The notes beneath the pieces were generated by a model, which was not told where the DNA came from, ran no database searches, and saw nothing but the letters and a program-made list of their open reading frames with translations. Source: Streptomyces sp. VRA16 Mangrove soil (GTDB lineage: Bacteria; Actinomycetota; Actinomycetes; Streptomycetales; Streptomycetaceae). Taken from it: a DNA stretch of 64,000 nt. The first letter of the stretch is position 1, and every line of letters begins with the position of its first letter. The stretch spans positions 124,001-188,000 of the forward strand of contig NZ_JAFVLN010000014.1 of assembly GCF_017377775.1 (NCBI RefSeq). Reading direction: 5' to 3'. Shown here piece by piece: positions 46,871 through 55,874 of this stretch. A program made the translations under genes and the position numbers.

Positions 46871-47416
46871 TCAGTCGGCGGCGTGGGCGGGCACGGGGAC
46901 TTCGACCGTCCCGCCGGGCCCGCTGTCGCTCTCTGCGCGTCCTCCGCCCGGACCGTCCGCTCCCGCGCCGGGCGTCTGTTCCCTCAGTTCCGCGATCGCC
47001 GACTCGAAGTCCTCCAGCGAGTCGAACGCCCGGTAGACGGACGCGAACCGCAGGTAGGCCACGAGGTCCAGCTCCTGAAGGGGGCCCAGTATGGCCAGAC
47101 CCACGTCATGAGTGGTCAGTTCGGCACTGCCGGTGGCCCGCACCGCCTCCTCGACCCGCTGGCCGAGCTGGGCGAGGGCGTCCTCCGTGACGGGGCGCCC
47201 CTGGCACGCCTTGCGCACTCCGTTGATGACCTTGGTGCGACTGAAGGGTTCGGTCACCCCGCTCCGCTTGACCACCATCAGTGAGCAGGTCTCCACCGTC
47301 GTGAAGCGACGGGAGCAGTCCGGGCACTGGCGGCGCCGGCGGATCGACGTGCCGTCGTCAGTGGTGCGACTGTCGACGACACGACTGTCGGGATGCCTGC
47401 AGAAGGGGCAGTGCAT
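46871..47416 (-). CDS. nrdR: Transcriptional repressor NrdR
   Basis: A 181-residue regulator of all ribonucleotide reductase genes. N-terminal zinc ribbon with CPFC and CPDC pairs and SIRRRRQC; then an ATP-cone (VVKRSGVTEPFSRTKVINGVRKACQGRPV) that senses dATP/ATP; the C-terminal 30 residues are Gly-rich. ATG 47416. First gene of the nrdR-nrdJ operon, 136 bases upstream of nrdJ. Two NrdR boxes upstream indicate autoregulation. It diverges from lexA. Confidence 0.97.
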   Translation of the reverse strand: MHCPFCRHPDSRVVDSRTTDDGTSIRRRRQCPDCSRRFTTVETCSLMVVKRSGVTEPFSRTKVINGVRKACQGRPVTEDALAQLGQRVEEAVRATGSAELTTHDVGLAILGPLQELDLVAYLRFASVYRAFDSLEDFESAIAELREQTPGAGADGPGGGRAESDSGPGGTVEVPVPAHAAD

Positions 47417-47526
47417 GAACTCCCAACCCTCCTTCACGGCACGACTCGATAGCCCCGAGAAGCTGGTCACGCCTCTCGCGGCAGCCCCAAGCATAGGCGA
47501 TGACCACGGACCCGAAGGACCAGGGA

Positions 47527-47573
47527 CCACAACTTCTGGGCTGCTGATGCAATCCAACCACTACATCTGGGGT
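47527..47573 (-). promoter_or_regulatory. Tandem NrdR boxes upstream of nrdRJ
   Basis: Minus strand ACCCCAGATGTAGTGG (47573-47558) and AGCCCAGAAGTTGTGG (47542-47527), alike at 13 of 16 positions and 31 bp centre to centre, the usual NrdR spacing of about three helical turns. They match the conserved core (AT.TWGTG) of the NrdR box. The surrounding 47417-47943 gap of 527 bases holds no gene that I can support. Confidence 0.75.
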
Positions 47574-47862
47574 TTGGCTGCTTTTCCTGCCCCATCGCGT
47601 GTCGCGGAGCCCGACGCTTCGGCGCGCAGCCGGGAAACCCCACAGGCCACAGGGGTCGACCCGGGCTCGACCGGCGCGACGCACGCGAAAAGGGGGCGGT
47701 GTCCGGTTGACGAGGGGTCGGGTGGCAGACTGGAGGGGCCCGCTCGGCGGGTCTCGGTCCCGGCGGTGAAGCGTACCGGATTGAACCGAATTGCCTCTCC
47801 GCCCCAGCGCGAGCCATACACCCAGGCACATGATCACGACAAGCAATCTGCGGTTTTTCACT

Positions 47863-47903
47863 CGAACGTGTGTTTGGCGCAACCTTTCGAAAGGAACTAC
47901 CGT
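47863..47903 (+). promoter_or_regulatory. LexA box and promoter of lexA
   Basis: CGAACGTGTGTTTG (47863-47876) fits the actinobacterial LexA box CGAACRNRYGTTYG. It overlaps a likely -35 TTGGCG (47874-47879), followed after 18 bp by TACCGT (47898-47903). This indicates autorepression by LexA and SOS induction. Confidence 0.8.
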
Positions 47904-47943
47904 TGGCTAGCTAGGGAGACATTCTCGAGAGGGGCCGACCGAC

Positions 47944-48729
47944 GTGACCACGACCGCAGACAGTGCCACCATCACTGCCCAGGGCCGCCCCCAGGGCCGA
48001 CTCGAGCCGGTGCATGCCATGAATGACGCATCCATGAGCCAGGAGGGGCCCAAGCCCGGTCGCTCCCTGCCGGGCCGACCTCCAGGGATCCGCGCGGACA
48101 GCTCGGGACTCACCGACCGCCAGCGCCGTGTGATCGAGGTCATCCGCGACTCGGTGCAGCGCCGGGGGTACCCGCCGTCGATGCGGGAGATCGGCCAGGC
48201 GGTCGGCCTGTCCAGCACCTCGTCGGTCGCCCACCAGCTGATGGCGCTGGAGCGCAAGGGCTTCCTCCGTCGTGACCCGCACCGCCCGCGTGCGTACGAG
48301 GTCCGCGGCTCGGACCAGCCCAGCGCGCAGCCCACGGACACCACCGGCAAGCCCGCCGCCTCGTACGTGCCCCTGGTCGGCCGGATCGCCGCCGGTGGAC
48401 CGATCCTCGCCGAGGAGTCGGTCGAGGATGTCTTCCCGCTCCCCCGGCAGCTGGTCGGCGACGGTGAGCTGTTCGTGCTCAAGGTCGTCGGCGATTCGAT
48501 GATCGAGGCGGCCATCTGCGACGGGGACTGGGTCACGGTCCGCCGCCAGCCGGTCGCGGAGAACGGCGACATCGTGGCGGCCATGCTGGACGGCGAGGCC
48601 ACGGTCAAGCGCTTCAAGCGGGAGGACGGCCATGTCTGGCTGCTCCCGCACAACTCGGCGTACCAGCCGATCCCCGGTGACGAGGCGACCATCCTGGGCA
48701 AGGTGGTGGCCGTACTGCGGCGCGTCTGA
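47944..48729 (+). CDS. lexA: SOS repressor LexA
   Basis: A 261-residue repressor with self-cleavage. The N-terminal 45 residues are a Streptomyces-type extension. The winged-helix DNA-binding domain contains LTDRQRRVIEVIRDSVQRRGYPPSMREIGQAVGLSSTSSVAHQL. The cleavage site is in RIAAGGPILA (Ala-Gly). Catalytic Ser is in VVGDSMIEAAICDGD and Lys in EATVKRFKRE. The S24 peptidase fold is complete. GTG 47944 with a GAGAGGGG site; internal ATGs exist at codons 26 and 31. LexA box upstream. Divergent from nrdRJ, so damage response and nucleotide supply share the intergenic region. Confidence 0.97.
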   Translation: MTTTADSATITAQGRPQGRLEPVHAMNDASMSQEGPKPGRSLPGRPPGIRADSSGLTDRQRRVIEVIRDSVQRRGYPPSMREIGQAVGLSSTSSVAHQLMALERKGFLRRDPHRPRAYEVRGSDQPSAQPTDTTGKPAASYVPLVGRIAAGGPILAEESVEDVFPLPRQLVGDGELFVLKVVGDSMIEAAICDGDWVTVRRQPVAENGDIVAAMLDGEATVKRFKREDGHVWLLPHNSAYQPIPGDEATILGKVVAVLRRV

Positions 48730-48744
48730 CGCTCCTCCCTGACC

Positions 48745-48779
48745 GGGCCCCGGGACCAACTGCGCCGGTTCCGGGGCCC
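48745..48779. terminator. Convergent terminator between lexA and the helicase gene
   Basis: A 13-bp stem GGGCCCCGGGACC / GGTTCCGGGGCCC with one G-U pair and a 9-nt loop. Confidence 0.6.
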
Positions 48780-48820
48780 AGCGCTGTCCGCGCCCGGCCC
48801 CGGATGACGCATCGGGCCGG

Positions 48821-50794
48821 CTACTTGCCTTCCGCCGTCGCCGCCGCGTCGATCGCCGCGAGAGAACGGCGCACCTGATTGCGGTCCGTCGTGTACCAGA
48901 AGTTCGGCATCGAGGCCCGCAGATAGCTGCCGTAGCGGGCGGTCTCCAGGCGGGGGTCGAGGACGGCGACCACACCGCGGTCCCCCGTCGCCCGGACGAG
49001 ACGGCCGGCGCCCTGGGCCATCAGCAGCGCCGAGTGGGTCGCGGCCACCGCCATGAAGCCATTGCCTCCGGCGTCCTCCACGGCCTTCTGCCGGGCGCTC
49101 ATCAGCGGGTCGTCGGGGCGCGGGAACGGGATCTTGTCCATGACCACCAGCTGACAGCTGGGGCCCGGGACGTCCACGCCCTGCCAGAGCGAGAGCGTGC
49201 CGAACAGACAGGTCTTCGGGTCCGCCGCGAAGTTCTTGATCAGCTCACCGAGGGTGTCCTCGCCCTGGAGCAGGATCGGGAACTCCGGGATGCGGGTGCG
49301 CAGCTCCTCCGCGGCGGCCTGGGCGGCGCGCATCGAGGAGAAGAGGCCCAGCGTCCGGCCGCCCGCCGCCTGCATCAGCTCGGTCAGCTCGTCGAGCATG
49401 TCGACTCGCGTGCCCTCGCGCGCGGGACGGGCCAAGTGCTTGGCGACGTAGAGGATGCCCTGCTTCGGATAATCGAACGGCGAGCCGACGTCGACGCCCT
49501 TCCAGACGGGCACGTCGTCGCCGGTGGTGCCCTCGGGGGCGAGGCCGAGCGAAGCCCCCACCCCGTTGAAGTCCCCACCGAGCTTCAGGGTCGCCGAGGT
49601 CAGGATCACGGAGCGGTCGCTGAAGAGCTTCTCCCGCAGCAGTCCGGAGACGGACATGGGGGCGACACGCAGCGAGGCGCCGAAGCGGTCGTGGCGCTCG
49701 TACCAGACGACGTCCCACTCCGAGCCGTTCGTCACGCGCTCCGCCACGTCGTGGATCGACTCCACGGAGGCGAGGGCCTGCTTGCGCACCGCGTCCTCGT
49801 CCTGCACGGACTTGTCGCGCGTGGAGCCCAGGGCGGTGATCACCGTGCGGGCCGCGTCGCGCAGCGCCATCAGGGCGTAGCCGAGGTCCTCGGGGATCTC
49901 TTCGAGGCGGCCCGGCAGCGCCAGCTCCATGAGCCGCTCGAAGCCCTCGGCGGCGGTCTGCAGCTGGTCGGCGGCCTTCTCGTTGACGAGCTTCGCGGCG
50001 CGGCGCACCGCCCGGTTGACCTGCCCGGGCGTCAGCTCGCCCGTCGCGACGCCGGTGACCCGCGAGACCAGCTCGTGGGCCTCGTCGACGATCAGCACCT
50101 CATGCTGGGGCAGCACCGGAGCGCCCTCGATGGCGTCGATGGCGAGGAGTGCGTGGTTGGTGACGATGACATCGGCGAGCTTGGCGCGCTCGCGGGCCAT
50201 CTCGGCGAAGCACTCCTGTCCGTACGCGCATTTCGAGGCGCCGAGGCACTCGCGCGAGGAGACGGACACCTGGGACCAGGCCTTGTCGGAGACGCCAGGG
50301 GTGAGGTCGTCCCGGTCGCCCGTCTCCGTCTCATCCGCCCAGTCGCGCATGCGCAGCAGGTCCTGGCCCAGCTTGCTGGTCGGCGCGGCCGCCTCGAACT
50401 GGTCGAAGAGGCCCTCCTCCTCGTCCTGCGGGGCGCCCTCGTGGAGGCGATGCAGGCACAAGTAGTTCGACCGGCCCTTGAGCATGGCGAAATCGGGGCG
50501 GCGGCGCAGCAGCGGGTGCAGCGACTCGACCGTGCGCGGCAGGTCCCGCTCCACGAGCTGGCGCTGCAGCGCCAGGGTGGCCGTCGCCACCACGACGTGC
50601 TCCCCGTGGGCCAGGGCCGGCACCAGGTAGCCGAGCGACTTTCCGGTGCCGGTGCCTGCCTGGACGAGCAGATGGGAACCGTCGTCGATCGCCTCGGCGA
50701 CGGTCTCGGCCATGGTCACCTGGCCAGGGCGCTCCGTGCCGCCGACTGCGGCGACGGCGGCGTGCAGGAGCTCGGGGAGTGAGGGCTTCGTCAT
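48821..50794 (-). CDS. DinG/XPD-family ATP-dependent DNA helicase
   Basis: A 657-residue superfamily 2 helicase. Walker A VQAGTGTGKSLGYLVPAL, a four-cysteine iron-sulfur-like region (LKGRSNYLC...SSRECLGASKCAYGQECF), DEAH box VLIVDEAHEL, and C-terminal motifs GLFSSMRAAQ, QGVDVPGPSCQLVVMDKIPFPRPDDP and QGAGRLVR. DinG proteins unwind forked, D-loop or RNA-DNA structures, often under SOS. ATG 50794 lies 40 bases from the siderophore synthetase stop and on the same strand, so read-through from the siderophore operon is possible. No LexA box was seen upstream. Confidence 0.93.
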   Translation of the reverse strand: MTKPSLPELLHAAVAAVGGTERPGQVTMAETVAEAIDDGSHLLVQAGTGTGKSLGYLVPALAHGEHVVVATATLALQRQLVERDLPRTVESLHPLLRRRPDFAMLKGRSNYLCLHRLHEGAPQDEEEGLFDQFEAAAPTSKLGQDLLRMRDWADETETGDRDDLTPGVSDKAWSQVSVSSRECLGASKCAYGQECFAEMARERAKLADVIVTNHALLAIDAIEGAPVLPQHEVLIVDEAHELVSRVTGVATGELTPGQVNRAVRRAAKLVNEKAADQLQTAAEGFERLMELALPGRLEEIPEDLGYALMALRDAARTVITALGSTRDKSVQDEDAVRKQALASVESIHDVAERVTNGSEWDVVWYERHDRFGASLRVAPMSVSGLLREKLFSDRSVILTSATLKLGGDFNGVGASLGLAPEGTTGDDVPVWKGVDVGSPFDYPKQGILYVAKHLARPAREGTRVDMLDELTELMQAAGGRTLGLFSSMRAAQAAAEELRTRIPEFPILLQGEDTLGELIKNFAADPKTCLFGTLSLWQGVDVPGPSCQLVVMDKIPFPRPDDPLMSARQKAVEDAGGNGFMAVAATHSALLMAQGAGRLVRATGDRGVVAVLDPRLETARYGSYLRASMPNFWYTTDRNQVRRSLAAIDAAATAEGK

Positions 50795-50834
50795 AGCTCG
50801 ACCACCCTAAAGGGCCCCACTGACAATCCCCCGA

Positions 50835-52724
50835 TCACGGCTGATGCAGGGGGTTGTCCACGGTGCCGGCCACGGCGGCGTGCGGGCGGTGGGCCCGGTC
50901 GCGGTAACCGTCGAGGTGCAGCCGGTTGCGGTTGAGGCACAGGCGCTCGATCCGCGGGGTGAGCAGGTCGAACATCTCGTACCGCTCCTTGAGCTCCGGG
51001 AAGCGGGCGTGGTGGCGGAGGATCTCGGCCCGCACCAGGGACCAGAACTCGCGCTCGGGCACGCCGAGTTGCCCCTCGCACAGCGGAGCGAGGTAGCGGA
51101 AGACGCCCACGAACAGACCGGAATGGATGAACTGGGTCAGGAACTCGGGACGCTCCGTGAGCAGGACGTCACGGACCTGCGGCGGCATCGAGTCATGTTC
51201 GGGCAGCGGCACCGCGCTGATGTTGACGTCGTCCACGAAGTCCTTGACCGCCAGCCGTACGGGCACGTCCTGGTCGTCGAAGACGACGATGGCGTTCTCC
51301 CCATGGGGCGAGAACACCGTTCCGTAGCGGTACAGGAAATGCAGCAAAGGCGGCAGCAGGGACGCGAACAGTCTGCGCAGCCAGGTGGTGGCGTCGAGTC
51401 CGGAACGAGCGACCAGTTCCGCGGTGAAGGAGCGTCCTTCCTTGTCGACGTGCAACAAGGAGGCGAGCGTTCGGGCGCGCTCCCCGGGTGCCAGCTGCCG
51501 GGAGACGGGCTCGCGCCAGATCGCGCCGAGCAATTCCTTGTACTGGTACGGCACTTCGTCGAGGCCGTCGTACAGCGGGTGCTTGACCGTCACCGACGCC
51601 ACCTCGCCGAGCAGGATGACCCCGCATACGTCGCGCAGGAAGGGGTCGGCGTCGCGCAGTCCGTGCATCCACGCGGTGACGGCGGGGGCGGCAAGGGTGC
51701 GTTCGGTGGGGAGTCCGCGCCACACCAGGGTGTTGAGGACGGACAGCGGCAGTTTGACGCTGAGCCGCCCGGGGTGCGAGGTGTTGAGGAACGTACGGAT
51801 CGACTGCTGCGGCATCCGCAGGTCGCCGTCGGCGGGCAACGGGACGATGGCGCCCGTGGCGACGGCCGGTGCGAACAGCGGAAGTACGACGTCGTCCCAC
51901 TGCCAGGGGTGCACGGGAAGATAGAGATACGCCGCCGGGTCCAGGCCGCGGGCCCGGAGGGTCTCGGCGAACAGTTGCCGGGTGTCGGCGTCGAGTTCCC
52001 GGGAGTAGAGGAGGTCGGCGGAGTCGAGGTCCGGCACGCCCCGGTACGTGGCGAGGTCGGTGCGCACCGCGATCCAGGGCAGGCGCGTGAGGCGGCGGGC
52101 CTCGGGGGCCCAGAGCGCGGTGTCGGTCGCGGAGAAGCCGAGGCGTCCCTTGTTCAGGACGAGCCAGGGGTGGCCGGTCTGGTGACCTTCCAGTTCCGCG
52201 TAGCCGAGGTCGGCGAGTTGCGCGGCGGGCAGAGCGGTGTGGTCGAGGCGGGCGTCGGCGGCGAGGGTGACGGTGAGTTCGCGGATGATGTGGCCGAGCG
52301 TGGTGCCGTCGAGACCGAGGAGCCGCTTGGCGCGAACGAGGAAGGCGAGCGGGTCGGTCAGGGGCGTCGGGACCGCCCCGGTGCAGGTGCCGATGCCGGG
52401 GTCGGAATGGGCGTCGACGGCTTCCGTCCAGGTGAGGCTCACCGGGTCGACCTGCCAGCTGCCGTACGCGCCGCGGCGGGCGCGGAAGCGGAGCACGCCG
52501 CCGCTGCCCGGATCGTCTTCGCCGGCGGGCACGTTCAGAGTGTGGACTCCGGGTTCCGCTCCGCCGACCGGGACGGGCCGGAGGATGCCCTCGTAGGCGA
52601 ACTCGCCGATCAGTTTGGCCAGCAGCCGTGCACCCGCACGGTCCCAGTTCTCACGGGTGAGCTCGGGCGGGTCGTAGAGGGCGGGCGGCTCACCGGAACT
52701 CGGGACGACGGGCGGATTCGGCAC
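50835..52724 (-). CDS. IucA/IucC-family siderophore synthetase (last gene of the cluster)
   Basis: A 629-residue NIS synthetase. It activates a carboxylate with ATP and joins it to an amine or hydroxylamine. Marks: GHQTGHPWLVLNKGRLGFS (KxRxG ATP-site motif with conserved GHP), LPVHPWQWDDVVLPLF, and the C-terminal FhuF-like reductase region LHFLYRYGTVFSPHGENAIVVFDDQDVPVRLAVKDF. The start is GTG 52724 with GAGGAG close upstream. With a second synthetase, an acyltransferase and an aminotransferase it forms a siderophore operon. Which carboxylate it uses is not evident. Confidence 0.92.
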   Translation of the reverse strand: MPNPPVVPSSGEPPALYDPPELTRENWDRAGARLLAKLIGEFAYEGILRPVPVGGAEPGVHTLNVPAGEDDPGSGGVLRFRARRGAYGSWQVDPVSLTWTEAVDAHSDPGIGTCTGAVPTPLTDPLAFLVRAKRLLGLDGTTLGHIIRELTVTLAADARLDHTALPAAQLADLGYAELEGHQTGHPWLVLNKGRLGFSATDTALWAPEARRLTRLPWIAVRTDLATYRGVPDLDSADLLYSRELDADTRQLFAETLRARGLDPAAYLYLPVHPWQWDDVVLPLFAPAVATGAIVPLPADGDLRMPQQSIRTFLNTSHPGRLSVKLPLSVLNTLVWRGLPTERTLAAPAVTAWMHGLRDADPFLRDVCGVILLGEVASVTVKHPLYDGLDEVPYQYKELLGAIWREPVSRQLAPGERARTLASLLHVDKEGRSFTAELVARSGLDATTWLRRLFASLLPPLLHFLYRYGTVFSPHGENAIVVFDDQDVPVRLAVKDFVDDVNISAVPLPEHDSMPPQVRDVLLTERPEFLTQFIHSGLFVGVFRYLAPLCEGQLGVPEREFWSLVRAEILRHHARFPELKERYEMFDLLTPRIERLCLNRNRLHLDGYRDRAHRPHAAVAGTVDNPLHQP

Positions 52725-52782
52725 GGGGACTCCTCGCGAGGGAACCGGATCAGGTCGAGCATCGTTACTGAGAGTGACCGGG

Positions 52783-53565
52783 TCAGAGCACGGCGCGCAG
52801 GGCTCGGTCACGGACCATGAGCGCGGCCCGTTTGTCGGGGAGGTCCACCTCGGCGGAGAAGCGGAAGCCGGCGCTCAGGAAGGCGGAGACGGAAGGGGTG
52901 TTGCGAAGGTCGGGTTCTGCGACGACGCGCGCGCATTGCGGGCGGTGGTCGAGTACGAGGTCGGCGACGGCCCGGAGCAGTGTGGTGCCGAGCCCTCGGC
53001 CGCGATGGGCGACGCCACCGATGAGGAGGTGGATCCCGGTGTCGTGCGGGCGGGCGGGGTAGTGGCGGGCCAGCGGGTCGAGGTCGGCGCGGTAGACCTC
53101 CCAGTAGCTCATCGGGGTGCCGTCGAGCACGCCCAGGCAGGGGACGCTGCGTCCGTCGCCCTCGACCTGGGGGCGCAGATGGTGCTCGGTGACGTCGTCC
53201 GGTCCCGCGAGTTCCCAGAAGGCGGCCACGGCCGGGTCGTTCATCCAGCGGCTGATGAGCGCCAGGTCGCGTTCGATCCGGGCGGGGACGAGCTGGAAGA
53301 CGCCGGAGGCGGTGGTGACGGGGCCCCACTCCCCCACGTCGTCGAGCAGATCGGCGATGTCCGGTCCGGGGCGGGTGGTTCCGGACTCGTCCTGCTCGGC
53401 GATAAGCGCGAGGAGTTCGTCGGGCAGGCGCAGGTCCAGGGTGTCCTGGCAGTCGCTGTTCTCCGACTGCTCCGGGTCCCGCGCGGGTTCGGCGGGCGCG
53501 GAGGGGTCGCCGGGTTCGGCGACGGGTGTGGTGCCGGCGTCGGTGCTCGCATCGGTCGGGGGCAC
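52783..53565 (-). CDS. GNAT-type siderophore N-acyltransferase
   Basis: A 260-residue acyltransferase of the IucB/RhbD/AlcB kind (PF13523). A disordered leader of about 95 residues precedes the domain: RIERDLALISRWMNDPAVAAFWELAGP, then YWEVYRADLDPLARHYPARPHDTGIHLLIGG with the conserved HDxGxH pattern, and AHRGRGLGTTLL for CoA binding. It would acetylate or otherwise acylate an N-hydroxyl or amino group of the siderophore amine. GTG start with GAGAGGAG upstream. It sits between the two synthetase genes on the same strand. Confidence 0.88.
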   Translation of the reverse strand: MPPTDASTDAGTTPVAEPGDPSAPAEPARDPEQSENSDCQDTLDLRLPDELLALIAEQDESGTTRPGPDIADLLDDVGEWGPVTTASGVFQLVPARIERDLALISRWMNDPAVAAFWELAGPDDVTEHHLRPQVEGDGRSVPCLGVLDGTPMSYWEVYRADLDPLARHYPARPHDTGIHLLIGGVAHRGRGLGTTLLRAVADLVLDHRPQCARVVAEPDLRNTPSVSAFLSAGFRFSAEVDLPDKRAALMVRDRALRAVL

Positions 53566-53620
53566 GGCGACGCTCCTCTCAGGATGTGGTGCGGGGTGTG
53601 GTCCTCAGGTATGTGGGGGC

Positions 53621-55615
53621 TCAGGAATGAAGGGGGTTGGCGATGGTGACGTAGACGGACTGGGTGTCGACCGGGCCGACGAGTTCGTCGAGGCCGTGCA
53701 GCCGGGTGAGCAGGTTCGCCTTGCAGCGCAGCGTCGGCGATTCGAGGAGCCGGCTCGGCAGGGGGCTGCGCAGCCGGGTGGGGCCGGTGGCGGCTTCGGT
53801 GAGGAAGCGCCGGAACGCGGCGAGCAGCAGACGCTCGTCGACCAGGCGTTGGGAGCCGAAGGCGCCGATGAGGCCGAGGACGTTGTTGATGGCGAGGTAG
53901 TAGGCGAACCGCTCGTCGGTGACCTCGTCGGAGACGAACGTGTCGCTGTGCGCGCCGATGCCGGGCAGGCGTCCGTCCAGGCGGTCGCGGTGGGACTCGC
54001 GGAAGTAGTAGCCCTGGTTGTCGCGGTAGCGTCCGCCGGTGGGCCAGCCTTCGGGGCCGAGCAGCAGCAGGGTGTTCTGCTGGTGGGCCTCCAGGGCGAT
54101 GCCGGCCTCGCTGTCGAGCCAGAGCACGGGGCGTACGACGTGCTCCAGGTAGCGCAGGAACCACTCGGCGGAGACGGCGCCGCGGGGGCGTCCGGTGCGG
54201 GCCGAAAGGCTGTTGATCACGGCTTCGAGGCGGGACGTGACGGGCGTGCGGCCGACGGGTCCTGTGGTGTCCGCGGGCGGCCTCGGCGAGACGAATCCGG
54301 CGATGCAGGAGACGTCGTCGGCCGGGGCGAAGGGGTTGTTGCGGATCATCACGTCGAGGCCGGGGGCCGGGCTGCCGTCCGGGAGGTCCACGGCGAGCCA
54401 GGCCGGGTCGCGGACGATGTCGAAGCCCGGGTGGGCCGCGCGCCACTGCTCGGCGAGGCCGCTGCGCAGCAGCCGGTGGACCTCGACGCCGCGGTGGAGT
54501 TCCTTGCGGAGGTTCTCGCGGCGGGAGTTGGTGATGCGCAGGCCGAGCGAGAGCTTCAGCATGGCGGGCGCGTCGGGTCGGTACAGAGTGCGGACGGAGG
54601 AGGTGGGGTACCAGGGGTCGCCGTGCGGGCCGAGTTCGGTCAGCAGGCCGGCGTCGAAGAGCGCGGCGGTGGCGGGGCGGTGCTGGAGTTCGCGGATCTG
54701 CCAGGGGTGCAGGGGCAGGGCGGCGTTCCCCTTGGGCAGGGCGAGACCGGGGCCGGCCAGCCGGGCGGTCAGGTCGGCGGCGGAGACGGTGCGGCCCTGC
54801 TCGGTCCAGGCCGAGTCGTGGGCGAGGGCCTCGGGGGCGACCGCGAGCCAGTACAGAGGGAAGGAGCCGCGCAACTCCGGTGAGTAGAGCCGGGCTTCGG
54901 CCTCGGAGAGTCCCTCGCGGCTCTTCGGGGTCGGGTGCAGCGGGTGGCCGAGGAGCAGGGCCTGTTCGGCGGAGAGGAAGCGGTCGCCGGCGTCGGCCGG
55001 CCGGTTCCGGCGGTCGGTGATGAACTCCGCGGTGCGGCGCACCGAGTCGGCGACCCGGCCGACGAGGTCGCCGCCGTCGCCGGAGACACCGCCGCCCGAC
55101 GCGGTGGTGCCGGTGGCCGAGGACGGCTGTCCTGCCGTGGTCGCGGACTCCTGCACGGCGGTGCCGTCCCCGGCCGCGCCGCCGCGCGCCGACTCACGGC
55201 CGAGGAGCGCCGCCAGGGTCACCGCGTCGACGCAGGGGGCGCCGTGCGGACCGTCCTCCAGATAGGGGAGGCCGAAGCGGTGCCAGCCGGTGGGCGACCA
55301 GTACTGGACGGGTACGAGAAGGCCCGCGCCGCTGGCGGGCAGCGGGATCCGCAGGACGGAGAGGGAAGGAGGGGCGATGTCGTTCTCACGCACCCAGCAG
55401 CGCAGCAGGTTCTCGACTGCCGCCGCCTGTGCGGCGGTTGTGGCGTCCGGATGGTCGAGCAGGTCGACGGTGGACGTGCGCAGACGCTCGGCTTCTTGGC
55501 CGCCGCCCTTCTGCCGGGGGACCGTTTCGCGTTCCTGCGCGTACGGATTCTGCGTGTCGCAGCCTCCGCCGGCGGCGGGACGGGGAAGGCCGTCGGGTGC
55601 GGGAGTGGCGTTCAA
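53621..55615 (-). CDS. IucA/IucC-family siderophore synthetase (second copy)
   Basis: A 664-residue NIS synthetase. N-terminal leader with Pro/Gln-rich sequence, a low-complexity Gly/Thr/Ser insert (about 145-185), GHPLHPTPKSREGLS motif, LPLHPWQIRELQ, SSVRTLYRPDAPAMLKLSLGLRITNSRREN and the C-terminal EAHQQNTLLLLGPEGWPTGGRYRDNQG region. The start is TTG 55615 with AAGGAAG five bases upstream; no ATG or GTG fits. It probably carries out one of two condensations in a stepwise assembly, with the other synthetase doing the second. It is 259 bases from the aminotransferase gene and may have its own promoter in that gap, but I could not define one. Confidence 0.9.
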   Translation of the reverse strand: MNATPAPDGLPRPAAGGGCDTQNPYAQERETVPRQKGGGQEAERLRTSTVDLLDHPDATTAAQAAAVENLLRCWVRENDIAPPSLSVLRIPLPASGAGLLVPVQYWSPTGWHRFGLPYLEDGPHGAPCVDAVTLAALLGRESARGGAAGDGTAVQESATTAGQPSSATGTTASGGGVSGDGGDLVGRVADSVRRTAEFITDRRNRPADAGDRFLSAEQALLLGHPLHPTPKSREGLSEAEARLYSPELRGSFPLYWLAVAPEALAHDSAWTEQGRTVSAADLTARLAGPGLALPKGNAALPLHPWQIRELQHRPATAALFDAGLLTELGPHGDPWYPTSSVRTLYRPDAPAMLKLSLGLRITNSRRENLRKELHRGVEVHRLLRSGLAEQWRAAHPGFDIVRDPAWLAVDLPDGSPAPGLDVMIRNNPFAPADDVSCIAGFVSPRPPADTTGPVGRTPVTSRLEAVINSLSARTGRPRGAVSAEWFLRYLEHVVRPVLWLDSEAGIALEAHQQNTLLLLGPEGWPTGGRYRDNQGYYFRESHRDRLDGRLPGIGAHSDTFVSDEVTDERFAYYLAINNVLGLIGAFGSQRLVDERLLLAAFRRFLTEAATGPTRLRSPLPSRLLESPTLRCKANLLTRLHGLDELVGPVDTQSVYVTIANPLHS

Positions 55616-55874
55616 GAGGGCTTCCTTGCGTGGGGTGGTGGACTCCGAGAGGCGTGGCGCCCGTGAGACATGGGGGGACCCGGCATCTGCATCCGGCCGC
55701 GCGCACAGGGACGACGGCGGTCCGTCCGGACACCTCGTTAACGACGCGGGTCGCGGAGGAACACGGATCGAACGCAGAGACACGACGAGACCTTCACCAC
55801 ACCGCAAAGCAGTACAAAAGCGCCTCAACATGCCCACATCGCGGGCCCGTTGGGGAGAAGTGCGCCCTGGCCGG

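Noticed and set aside
50861..50873. TTGTCCACG, a possible DnaA box
   Set aside because: Inside the siderophore synthetase gene with one mismatch and no partner; likely chance.
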